NCBI GenBank assembly: GCA_025618425.1 | Contig: CM046852.1 | Span: forward strand, 7,832,421-7,896,420 | Length of the DNA: 64,000 nt | Reading direction: 5' to 3' | From: Heliocidaris tuberculata | Lineage: Eukaryota; Echinodermata; Echinoidea; Camarodonta; Echinometridae | Part shown: positions 37,433 to 48,592 of the stretch, in pieces | How the letters are laid out: each line of letters begins with the position of its first letter | Numbering within the stretch: the stretch's first letter is position 1 | Made by a program: the position numbers and the translations under genes | The notes under the pieces: generated by a model | The model's database searches: none | What the model was told of the DNA's origin: nothing | The model's input: only the letters and a program-made list of their open reading frames with translations

Positions 37433-40128
37433 GAGACCGCTTCTTTTTTTCTACATAGGGGATGTAGGATATGAGAGTTTGGGAAGTCAAATCCCGATTA
37501 TCAGGATTCCCCTCTTTGTTATGAAAATGGATGGCTCTATCATGATCAAGTTCAGGGGTCGCTGAACCGGGGGGGGGGGTGATCTAGCTAGGGATTGCAG
37601 GCTTCCCCTCCACACACATACACGCACACACACTCCCCTTTGCTTATATTAATAATAACATATTATGCTCTTACTCATGCTCAACCTCCTGCCCCCACTT
37701 TTCGAACGCTCTGTGGCCCGTGAACTAATAATTATTATGCGTGTCTTTCCACGTATACCAACATCGTTTACAGGCCTAACCAACTTGATATTAGGGCGTC
37801 CTATTTCGTTTCAAGCCTTTTTTCAAAACATGTATGCTGCGGTTTGTGGTCTGTTATCTTCACTTTTGCATAAACTAAAAAAATGAGGGAAAGGTAACCG
37901 TTTCCTTTGTTTTCACAATAGAAGATCGGACAGGCAATCACTAAAAAAGAAGAAAATGAGAAAAGAAATTTGTATTTTGTACTTGCATGATAGCCCTCTT
38001 GCCCTCGAGTTTGGGGGCAAAAACGATTTCCCCTCCCTTCCCCAATGATGGGCCCCCTCGCAAGAAAACAGAAAAGGAAAATTGCATGTAATAATTTTCC
38101 ATTACAACGATGTATAGGCTTAATAAGCTTATTAGTGCTCTAAAATGCAAACTTTCACCAAAATTTTCTCACACGGACACCATCCTCCCTCATGTATTTA
38201 TAGACGCAATGTAGCAGATGCTTGCTTCCATTTATCGGGGGAAGGATTTTTGCCCCCACTCCACGACAATCAAGCTTATGCGATCAGCTTTCTAGTACTC
38301 TAAAAGGTGAGGCTTCATCATTCTAACCCCCCCCCTTTTTTTTTTTTTACTTCCGGCGCCCCCGAAGGGTTCTAGCTTATTTCATTTATTTATTATGTTT
38401 GTTTTTCTTTTGGGGGTGGGGAAAAGACTCTGAAGGCCCACCTCAAAAGCTTACTACTTGCTCACAGCCCTACCCCCTACCCCCCCCCCCCCGCCTCCCA
38501 AATTCGGAGGCCGCAGAACGGGAAAGGTGAGGGGGGGGGGGGGCTATGGGGCTGAAGCCCTCCATGTTTACACCCTTGAGATTCGTTTCATTATGCTTAT
38601 CAATACCGTGGAATTCCAATAAAACTCTGAATCCCCCCTCCATTAAAAAAAAAAATCATGCATTATATTTTCCACTTATTGAAACAACATCATTTAAGGT
38701 GTTAACAAACTTGATATTAGTGCGCCCTTAGAAAGGTTTACTGCAAGACTATATTTCTGAAAGCATGTCTGTTTCTGGTTTTATATATGTTCATTGTTTT
38801 ACTCGGTTTCCTTAAGGGAATAAATAACAAGTAATCACAAGAAAAAATAATCACATTTTGTATGTGCATTGGTACGTCGGTGCAGCCCTGCATTTTTCCC
38901 TCTGCCACTTTTTGTATCGTCCTATTAAAATTTTCTCTTCGTCTATTGTTTTCCTTGTTCATTTATTCCCTTCCCGTCTTCTTTTGATTTCTCTTGCTTT
39001 GTTCATGTAAAAAAAAAACGGACGTGTGACTCGAACAGTGTGGTGGGGGTAATCAGAAGGACCCTTTCGATGGACTATCAAAATTGAGCTGGATTAGCGG
39101 GGGGGGGGGGGGGGGGGTGGGGAATAAATAACTGGATGAAACCTAGAGGAAAAAGTTCAGCAAAACTCCCGCTATCATGAATGGCCATGCACTGCCAGAC
39201 ATTTTATATTGCGGCTGATGCCCGGATGCCCGCTAGACGCCCCCACCCCCTCCCTCATTGAGCGAGGTAGGCCTAGGTTGGAAAGGTATCAAACCCAATG
39301 CACTCTAGCATAATAATATAGTCACGGTAGTATAATGTCGCACGTTATCTTAAATGGTTGCTTGTACCTGACAAGTACCCCCCCCCCCAAAAAAAAAAAA
39401 AAATAATAATAAAATAAAATTAAATTAAATTAAATTAAAAAAATAAATAAATAACTAAAATGAAATAAAAAAAAATAGGGGTGAATGGAGGAGGGCAGAA
39501 TTGAATGGATCAGTAGGAGAACTTCAATATTAAAAAAAGTCAGGGGATAAATATCAAGCATGATTCCACGTATTACAAGTGACATCTGGATGACAGTGTT
39601 GGGCTACAACAGTGATAAGACCCCCAGCCCCCCCCCCCCCCCCGTTCCGTGGGCCATGTTATGGGATACACTCCTCCAACACAACTCGCCACTCCTGCGC
39701 TCCACTTCATTGCAACGGAAGCCCACAAGGGCCCCCTCCGGGTCCTCCCCGCTCTACATCTTTCTATAACCACGCCTAATATAATTATATAACCCTTCCT
39801 CCCACATCCATCCCGGATGTATATTGCATTGTCTTATCCTCTGATTTTCTTTTTAAAGGCCCTCTCATATAATGACACACATCATAGGGATTTCAAAAAT
39901 ATAATTTTTCAGGGTTGGGGGAGAACCCCCCTTCTACATCCACACCTAGGTTTATATGCAGTTTTCTACTATCAGTTTTCTTTTCAAACTAGTAAAATTC
40001 GTGCATCATTTACCTCTCTTGGGTTATAACAAATGACATTGTAAAGCGCAATGAAGTATTCACGGAATACACTATATAACTGAAACATAATTCTATTCTT
40101 ATTATTGTTATTTTCATTATTATTATTT

Positions 40129-40161
<33 letters not shown>

Positions 40162-41060
40162 TATTATTATAATTTCTAATCTCAAAAAATTCGTGGGAGG
40201 TGAGAGATGAATCTAAGACAAGGACAATTACCCCCGCCGGAAAGTTACCCCCTAGCGCATTTAGCCCTAGGTATCCCAACGACAGCCTCCCTCCTCTCCA
40301 CCCCCTCCCCTCCCAAAGGGGCTGGGGGCACAATACCCCCACATTTTCAAGTAGATTCAGCCTTTTATTGTCTGATAAGTTACTGTTTTGTTTATAAGTA
40401 CCCTCCCCCTTTCCCCTTCTTATAAATGCCCCTTATCACTTCCAATGAGCTAAGCCCACTTCCTCTTTTTATAATGCCCCCATCCCGCCATTGCGCAATT
40501 TTAAAATCCCAGTGCCGTCACTGAACACTGAATTTCAAACTGAAAAGTGAAAATTCAGATACATTTATACATTTTTCTTTCTTACATTGTTTTAAAAATG
40601 TTAAAGAAAGGAGGAAAACTAAAATAACAGACCAATAAAAGTTTGAGTAAAATCTGATTAGAAATGAGAATGTTATGAATTTTTCAAAGTTGTAATCACT
40701 CAAACACAATTTGGCAACCGACTCCGTGACGTTTCTTGTGAGGTCCCATCCCATTTGCCCTGCAGTACTAAAAAAATAAATTTTCTGCTTTTATGCAAAT
40801 CAACTAAATACCAGGGTGAAATTCCTCTTATATATAGCTATTTGCTAGCGACTACAAAAAAATTTGGCCTCTATGTTTGATTAAAAGGTTTTTTTTTACA
40901 GGTCTACATGACTGTTCTTTACAATAATGCATAAGCTACTGATTTGTTTGTTTCAAGTTAATATCATAGTTTATCTCAGTGAATAATATACAAGGACTTT
41001 CAAATTAGCTCTCAGACTGTTGGGCTCGACACTTGCCCAGGCCTGTCATATAAGCCGAGG
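37430..41060. other. Gene-free stretch with diverged repeats and G/C runs
   Basis: No exon was recognised. Repeated words (AACTTGATATTAG near 37,780 and 38,710; AGTGCTCTAAAAT near 38,135, with a relative at 41,945 and a variant at 38,297) mark diverged tandem or dispersed repeats. Runs of G or C longer than 10 are at 38,479, 38,531, 39,100 and 39,629. An inverted relative of the 18.1-kb repeat occupies 40,625-40,831. Confidence 0.5.
40625..40831 (-). repeat. Inverted copy of the 18.1-kb repeat
   Basis: Contains AAAGTTTGAG, AAAATCTGA, AAAGTTGTAATCA, GACTCCGTGACGTTTCTTG and ends CCAGGGTGAAATTCCTCTTA, the reverse complement of the start of 18,108. Confidence 0.65.
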
Positions 41061-41171
41061 AAAGGGGGGGGGGGTGGGGTGGGGGGGGGCAGAGAATGGG
41101 GATTTGTAGTTCCGTGACTTCGCTCCCTTGCAGATTAATATAGATGCAGTGTTTTTCCACTTAACTAACAC

Positions 41172-41348
41172 GATAAAAACTACCTTCGAAAAATAAACCC
41201 TGGGGCAATTTCAAAGGCCTATTGTACTGCCCATAGAAATCAGGTTCGGATTACGTAATACGCCATTGTATTGTTCGCACACTTCTAAAGGTGATAGACA
41301 GGGCTATTGAAATTGTCTTGAGTTTATTTTTCGAAAGTAGTTTTTATC
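41172..41348. mobile_element. 177-bp MITE
   Basis: GATAAAAACTACCTTCGAAAAATAAA at the left is matched by TTTATTTTTCGAAAGTAGTTTTTATC at the right, giving arms of about 45 bp that continue through CAATTTCAA/TTGAAATTG. No coding capacity. Confidence 0.8.
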
Positions 41349-42850
41349 TTTTGACAAACATGGCACAATATAAATGGTCACTATTATTATTATTTACAAA
41401 TCCCGTATACTACAAGGCCCAAAAATAGAATGGGTAACACTGTCTTTCCGCCCACTCGCAAGGAAAAATGATGTGACATAAATTATTTTACAGTAAAAAA
41501 AATGGAAAATATTTATATTTTCTAGTGATCTGATTTTTTGTTTCTTACTCGGTCTCTTCACCATTCCCTCGCATATTAATGAGGTAGTGTTTCTAAAGAC
41601 TGTTCTGTAGAAACGCAGTTTAAGTCAAGGCCTCGGAAGTAAGGGGCGGGCTATACTCAATTTGCCCCCGCCCATAGCGAGACAAGAACCTATATTGCAC
41701 TTAATAATTTGCAGTAAACAATGAATAAGCTTTCCTTAGTGGTAAAAAGTACGAAGTTTTATGGAGTTCAACAGCCCAAAATATCAATAATCTTACTAGG
41801 TAGCTATAAGCTCCCTTTTATTTTCCGGTATGTCTTCGGGCGGCCGCGTGGGGCGGGGGGGGGGGGGAACTTTCCTCTTTTATTGGTCCCCCCCCCCCTC
41901 CATCATGACAATAAATTTTGCTGTATCGCGATAAAAAAAAAAATTAGTGCTCTAAAATAAAGAGGCAAAATTTCACCATACCAAAACCAAAGTTTTCTCA
42001 CAAATCATGGTCCCCACGCTCCGTTACATAATATACTGGTGATGAAACAGCACTGGAAACAGTGCCTATGTTGATAGAATCCCGGTGGCGTAAAAGGGAG
42101 GGGGCAGAAGTTTAACTCTATCAGTTAGTGGGCTACAAAATAGTTTTGCCCCCTCCCAAACACACACAAAACCATAATTTTGCAATATGGCAACATTGAA
42201 AAAAACTTAAATTTTTTCAATAGATGAAGTACTTATTATCGCGTACTATAGAAACTCAATCTACATGCGAGACCACGATTTTGTGGGACAGAGGCTCGAT
42301 CTCTTCTATATAAAAAGGGGTAGGGGAGAAGAAGGATCGATGCTGATGATGATTTAAACATCAATTGAGTGAACATAATATGTACATTACCATGGCGGGG
42401 GAACCGGGGTTCGGCAAGGGGCTCGATGGGCCCTTTGCCGATTTCCGAAATCAAGCAAAGTGTCCTTGCTTTGACAAAAGAAAATCTCCTGAGTGAACAA
42501 ATGCCCCTCCTGTCAATTGCCAATCCTGTGATAAAATTGTCCTTTATTTATCTGATTTAGACTGCTGCACTGAGAAAATGATCTCTCTTAATTTATAATA
42601 TAATAATTATAATTATAATTATAATTTGCGTGTGTTCTTGTTCCATCCCAGCAACAGTCACATCCCCGCCCCCCCCCCGCCCCCTCCCTGTATAACGTAC
42701 GAACGTTCAGTCTTCAAAAAAATAATTGTTTTATCGAATACATTGAATTTATCAACAGTCTTTTCACTAACGCCTTTGCGACTAGAATATCCATTAGGCC
42801 TGTGTGACATTGACAGCCGATAGACCCCCGGCCTTAGTATAGGCCCTATG

Positions 42851-43166
42851 ACGAAATTTAGTGGAATCTAGCTCTGCCTCCACATGGATTACAAATCTTC
42901 TATGCTTTTTCAAAGTTCAAATATATAATGCCAAGGAGTGTAACAACCCATGAAGAAGATTTTTTTTCTTTGTTAAGAAAACAAACCGTTTGTTATTTTA
43001 CACTATTTTACACGAAATTTAGTGGAATCTAGCTCTGCCTCCACATGGATTACAAATCTTCTATGCTTTTTCAAAGTTCAAGTATATAATGCCAAGGAGT
43101 GTAACAACCCATGAAGAAGATTTTTTTTCTTTGTTAAGAAAACAAACCGTTTGTTATTTTACACTA
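42851..43166. repeat. 161-bp near-identical tandem duplication
   Basis: The unit beginning ACGAAATTTAGTGGAATCTA occurs at 42,851 and 43,012 with essentially one visible difference (CAAATATATAAT versus CAAGTATATAAT). It is recent, or a possible assembly duplication. It is followed by (TTC)n and T-run microsatellites at 43,168-43,230. Confidence 0.9.
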
Positions 43167-43199
43167 GTTTTTTCTTCTTCTTCTTCTTCTTCTTCTTCT

Positions 43200-43230
<31 letters not shown>

Positions 43231-43407
43231 GGAGGGTGAGGGGGTTCATATTTTTTCGCTGGGAAAGGGGGGGGGGGGAGGACGAGTATGTCTCGTTTCA
43301 ATGGTTATAGCAGATAACTCCTTGGTTATAGCATGGGGATGTATTAATGTAACTAAGATTCCCTGGTTATAGCAATTAAGGATAGGCAAGCCATCTCCCC
43401 ATTCATG

Positions 43408-43946
43408 TATTAGTCCCGGGGGGGGGGGGGGGGCACTCGAATTATATTTTGACGGGGGTGTGCCTCACGAATCCCCGAAAAGGGGGTCTAAGGAACTGAC
43501 TTCAAGGTGTAAAATACGGGGTCTTGGGAACTATGATCTATTGGGCAGAGTGAAAAACAGGGTCTAGGGAACTACAAAACTAACCTCGCTTTATCGGCGG
43601 TACACCTTCGCTATCGCAGGATCTCGGGACGGGCCGCGCCGGGGGCCGCGCCCGCGCCGTGTAGCGCTAGTAGCTAGCTAGCTGGAGCAGTTTTCAAGGC
43701 TCGCGCGACGAAAGGGCCTAGGGCGCGAGACCAGGTCGAGCGACCACTGCCTCCGCCACGCTCCCGGCCGCATGCGAACGGATATGTTTCATAACGGGGG
43801 TCTTCAGAGCGGGGCTGAGCGGCTCCTGAGCGGAACTGAGTATCTAGAGAACGGAAATCGGGGTCTGAAAAAGGGGGTCATCAAAGCGGCACGTCCCCGT
43901 ACCACCAATATACGTGAGTGCCCCCCCCCCCCCCGGGGTATTAGTA
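43408..43946. mobile_element. Fold-back element bounded by G17 and C15 runs
   Basis: TATTAGTCCCGGGG with a long G run and CACTCGA at the left mirrors TGAGTG with a long C run and CCCCGGGGTATTAGTACC at the right. The interior is GC-rich around 43,620-43,760 (GGGCCGCGCCGG, GCTAGTAGCTAGCTAGCTGG) with GGGTCT words. No credible gene. Confidence 0.6.
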
Positions 43947-44264
43947 CCCCTTATGCACTGGATATCAGCTGGTTAACCCTTGGGTAAACAGGCGGCCTTC
44001 CAGTGGTCATGACGAGTCCACAAGAGGTCATGACCCTTAATTGCACAACAGATGGAGGATAAGAGCGTGAATAGTGTCCATGTAGTAGAAGTTTGTATAC
44101 TTTGCATGCACTATATAGCTTTGACTATATATAGTAAACATGAGCTGTACATATGGGGAGTTCTCACTTGTTTTTCTTTCCTCCGCTCATTACATGGTAT
44201 TTATGGATAAACTTTATACATTAATTTCATCATGACAAATTTTTGTGACAATAATAAAAACAAT

Positions 44265-44308
<44 letters not shown>

Positions 44309-44620
44309 GATAATAATAATAATGACAATGATGAAGATGATAATTATGATAGTAATAACAACGATCATAATAATAAAATAAAAATTAGTAGTAGTAGTAG
44401 TAATGACAATAATAAACCAACTCTGCACGGTTTATACTTTACTTTGATTTTTGTTAGTTTGCTAAAAAGAGTGTAGGCCTACTACTACTACTCTAAAAAT
44501 TTATAGGACGAATTAATAATCAGTCACCAACAGAAATATATTGAACACCCTGAGCCCCTGCCAAGCCCTATACTTCCCTTATTGAACAATATTATTAACG
44601 TGCATGGTTTGCTTTATTGA

Positions 44621-44655
<35 letters not shown>

Positions 44656-44658
<3 letters not shown>

Positions 44659-45895
44659 TGGAAATAGACTAACTCTTAGCTGACGTCACGTAACGACCAG
44701 AGCACACGTAATTGTATAGACGTCACGTAATGACTAGTCAAGGTACACGTTACCTAAATGACAAAGCACACGTTACATTAACTGACGCTTCTGAACTATT
44801 TGGCCACCTATGGCCGGAGGGGTCAGTAACGTCTGTAAAAGTAAAGTACACGTACCCTTAAACACACGTGACGTGATGACCAAAAACAGTACGCGTACTG
44901 AATACTGGCTTCTGATTGGTCAATATAGGTACGTGTATCGAAAATCAAGTACGCGTGGTGAGTAGACGTAAGTAGACCCCGATGGCTTGCCATAGTGTTA
45001 TAGCGTGAAAACACAGTCGCGTCGCAGTGCCGAGTTCGCCCTAGTGCCGAGTTAGCCCGATCCCCAGGCCATACGTCAAACAAAACAACAACAAAAAAAA
45101 AACAAAAAAAAAAAAAACATCGGGCCCTTAAGAACTGTCTTTTTTGAGTAATTATTAAATGGATGTTGATTGATGTGAAGTCCCGGTGTGAAGGGAAGTT
45201 TCATGAATATTCCGTAATCATGATTAGAATTTCCGGGTTAGAATTTACAAATTATTTAGACTGCCTGATCAATGTTTTTACTTGATTAGGGTATAAAAAT
45301 TGTTGTTATTTGCTTAGGGGTAGAAAAAAACTGGTTATTACTTGCTTAGGGGTTTACAAAAAATGATTACTTACTTAGGGTAGTAAATTACACGTATAAT
45401 GATACTTATTTAGGGTGTATTTTTTGCATCACGTTAATATAGTCAAGTATTGTAACTCCAAACAGATTGTATTACCGAACGTGTAAAGTTAAGCGCCTAA
45501 AATGGGTTTTCATACGCGTGGGATTACGCGTATGAAAACCACACTATTGATACCAAGGTTGTGTCTTTTTCCCATAGGTTTCACACGTTCGGAATTACGG
45601 TACCTTTTTCAAGGGACCAAAATGCCGCGTCGTTGGGAATATCGTATTAAATCTACGTTGTCTTTTTAAAATTCCATCAACTTCTTTTTTTGTAGGACTT
45701 TGAGCATTCAATATGTATAGTTCGACAGATATTCGTTTCATATTTTATTTGCTATCGTTGATTTTCTGAAAAGTGTTCGGACACTGGATCAACCACCATA
45801 CTTGTTTAGGGTGCTTTTGGCGAGTCTCTCTTGGTCACGCCTGATACCCCCCTTGCAATGAGGACAGACCCCCCCCCCCCCCCTCCCGGGGTATA
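44656..45895 (-). mobile_element. Right arm of a 9.1-kb inverted pair
   Basis: Begins after A34 (44,622-44,655) with TCCTGGAAATAGACTAA, then many ACGTCACGT words, AGTAGACGTAAGTAGACCCC and GCCGAGTTCGCCC. It ends CGCCTGATACCCCCCTTGCA, ATGAGGACAGACC and GGGGTATAGACC. All are reverse complements of landmarks in 36,766-37,384. It is longer than the left arm because it contains degenerate GCTTAGGGGT repeats and a copy of the 58.5-kb element (45,465-45,807). Confidence 0.7.
45465..45807 (+). mobile_element. Dispersed element copy 1, with 15-bp hairpin
   Basis: Shares about 340 bp with 58,472-58,838. Starts GATTGTATTACCGAACGTG. Contains a perfect stem GGTTTTCATACGCGT (45,505-45,519)/ACGCGTATGAAAACC (45,526-45,540) and an internal TTCACACGTTCGGAATTACG that is the reverse of its own start. 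Confidence 0.75.
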
Positions 45896-45989
45896 GACCC
45901 CTTCTCATATAGTCTGGGAGCCTGTCCCGAAAGAGTCACCCCATTTTATATAAGATTTGATCCCTTAAAGTTACTTAGACCTTTCATGT

Positions 45990-46475
45990 CATTCACTGAA
46001 AAAGCTTGTCAGCTCGAACGAAGCGGCCGGGTTTGGCCCCCAGAGCCCCGCCCCCCCAAAAAGGGCCCCAAAGTCGGGTCGATTTCAACCCATTATGCGC
46101 CAAACTTTGTAAGAAGGAAGGTAATTATGACTATACATTACCAACACACTAAAACTGACAAAATTTTCCGTCGGGATGCCTCGATCAGACCGCCCCTAAA
46201 AATTGGGGCCAATTTTTCCCCTTAGGGCCCATGGACCAAATTTTGTCAGAAGGAAGAGGTGTGGGTGTACATTATAAAAATATAAAAACTGAACAAACAT
46301 TTCCATCGGGAAGGAGGGGGGCGGGCAGTAGGACTTAAAGGTGAGTTTCAGAACTATACTATAGAGCAGGAAAAAAAGGGAGAAGAAAGATAAATTCTGA
46401 GCGAGAGAGAGAGAGAGAGAGAGAGTGGGGAGGGAGAGAGAGAGAGGGGGGGAGGGAGAGAGAGAGAGGGGGAGG

Positions 46476-46509
<34 letters not shown>

Positions 46510-46930
46510 CTGAGGGGGGTTGAGTGGGAGAGATAAACGGGTGGTTAGTGGATCGAGGAACCATGCTACAAGGAATAACTATATGAGACTATAATGTATT
46601 ATGTTTGTCTTGCTAAAAAGAAAATGTCCCAATAAATCAGAGGGTCACCCTGAGGAATTCTTAATAATTTTATCTTTTGACATGCACTTTTTGAAAATAA
46701 GATTGCTCGGGTTTTCCACCGATATGCCAGGAGCCTGTCGCGAATACCCACAAGATCTGACCCAGGCTTAATAAAGTTACTTAGAGTTAGACCATCTTTG
46801 GGGTTTCCATTTCAGGGGGTCTGACACCCTCTTCCCGATTAGACCGTGGGCCGAGCAGTGAAAATCCTTCTAGTTCTTCACTTTCGTGACCCATCTCTAG
46901 TAACTACCTGAATTTTTTCATGAAGGGAGA
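45990..46930. repeat. Repeat block related to 50.34-50.53 kb and 14.5 kb
   Basis: CCTAAAAATTGGGGCCAATT with GGGCCCATGGACCAAATTTT (46,195-46,245), and CACTTTCGTGACCCATCTC (46,880), recur in reverse complement near 50,355-50,500. Purine-rich (GA)n/(G)n sequence fills 46,395-46,510. Confidence 0.5.
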
Positions 46931-47602
46931 TTAAAAATCACTGAAGAAGAATACACAACTCGGCAAGGCCAAAAGTTGCACACACTAATTAGTATTGTTA
47001 ATTAGTATTAATTATGTAGATGAATGGCGCCCTCTTGTGTCAATATATGTAAAACTGTGTATAAACCTATGGGGAAAAAAGGTCTCTGATGGAAAATAGT
47101 GAAAATGACAATTAGCAGCACTCTGCTGACGGAAAATCTAGGTATTCATTGAAATTTTTAATTACCAGCACCAACTGGCATAGAAACGGGGGGGGGGGGG
47201 AGGTACATATCGGATGAAGAAAAAAAGATAGGAAAAACTAATAAAAAAAAAAAAAAAAAAAACGAGGGGAAAAAAGGAAAAAGAAAGAAGAGGCTCTCTC
47301 TCACTTGAGGGGGGTGGGGGTGGGTGGTAGGAGTAAAGCAAGTTGTTTCCGAAATTTTCCTTTTCCCGTGGCCGTCATAGAAAACCGATGGGGGCGCGAG
47401 GATTTTTTTTTTTTTTTTTTTTTTGCCTCGCGTATATTATCCCTAAATAGGTGGCGTCTGTCAGACAAGTATGAGAAAAGCAGAAGATAGGACCCCTCCC
47501 GCATCCACCCTAGACATTGGCCTTGTTCATTATCATTTCATTTTCTGACAAAGACCGGTGCCCCCCCCCCCCGCCATGTCTTGACTTCCAGCGCCTCCCA
47601 CT
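46931..47602. other. Gene-free stretch
   Basis: AT-rich sequence with G11 at 47,190, A runs and a T run. No exon was recognised. Confidence 0.5.
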
Positions 47603-47945
47603 CACTCTCACATACTTTTAAATACACGAGTGTTATTTTTTTAGAGGATTTTTTGTAATCTCTCTCTCTCTCTCTCTCCACTTCTTTCTCTCTCTCTCTC
47701 TCTCTCCTTCTCTCTCTTTCCCTCTTAATTATTAAAATCATTAAACATTGAATGAACCATTTCACACCTCATCAGTCACTCTCACATACTTTTAAATACA
47801 CAAGTATTATTTTCTTAAATGATTTCTTGTAATCTCTCTCCTTCTCTTGCTCTCTCTCCCTCTCTCTCTCTCCTCTCTCCCTTTCCCTCTTAATTATTAA
47901 AATGATTAACATTGAATGAACCATTTCACACCTCATCAGTCACTC
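47603..47945. repeat. 174-bp tandem duplication with (CT)n core
   Basis: Unit CACTCTCACATACTTTTAAA through ACCATTTCACACCTCATCAG occurs at 47,603 and 47,777, each with an internal (CT)n tract of different length. A third copy begins at 47,941 and stops after a few bases. Confidence 0.85.
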
Positions 47946-48170
47946 TTTTTATGCATCATTATTATTATATGATCTACCTTTCGTTCAAGTACACTTCCTT
48001 AAATGCTCCCTGTTAAATAACTAAAACTGTTCTTAACAAAAACAGAAGTATGCATAAGATCTTATTCTCACTGTCATATAGGCACATAATCTTTAATGAA
48101 TTACAGCAGCGTTGTCATGACATAATTTCTTAAATGATTTCCTCTGGTGCAATAAATGCACTTCAATGCA

Positions 48171-48592
48171 CTATACATGTTTGCTGCATGTATAAATGTA
48201 CCTGTTAAACATTTTAAAGCCAAACAAAATAAGTGTTTCCTTTTTCTTTGTGTGTCTTAATTTCTGCATAGTAATATCTCGTAAAATAATGTCATGAATT
48301 TCATGCAAAAAAATGATAATGTTCACTATATCATATTTAAAAAAAAATACATTACTGGTAGTTTGAATCATGGCTATCACAAATGTAAAGAAGTCATACA
48401 ATTTATTTTCACATCTTAACTGCACCAAAAGTACAAATCTGGAGTTACAGATAACTTTATCCAATGGATAGATTTGACAATGTCTTCTGTCAGTCGAATA
48501 ACGCAGACATCTCTTTGGTGTTAACTCTGGAGGGTCATCTTCGACTTCCTGGATGACAGTCAACCTTGTGCCTGTGGTGCTTGTTTCAGCTT
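48171..48592 (-). CDS. Cys/His gene, candidate exon 4
   Basis: Opens with acceptor ATTTTCAG|AA in matching phase and encodes EAETSTTGTRLTVIQEVEDD, then PPELTPKRCLRYSTDRRHC. After about residue 80 the composition becomes AT-driven (FFFKYDIVNIIIF) and the frame ends at 48,171. A donor-like GTAATG at 48,355 may be the real exon end. The 3' limit is therefore uncertain. Confidence 0.45.

Noticed and set aside
46196..46564. 122-codon Ser/Leu/Pro-rich minus frame
   Set aside because: Produced by (GA)n and G-run low-complexity sequence and a dispersed repeat.
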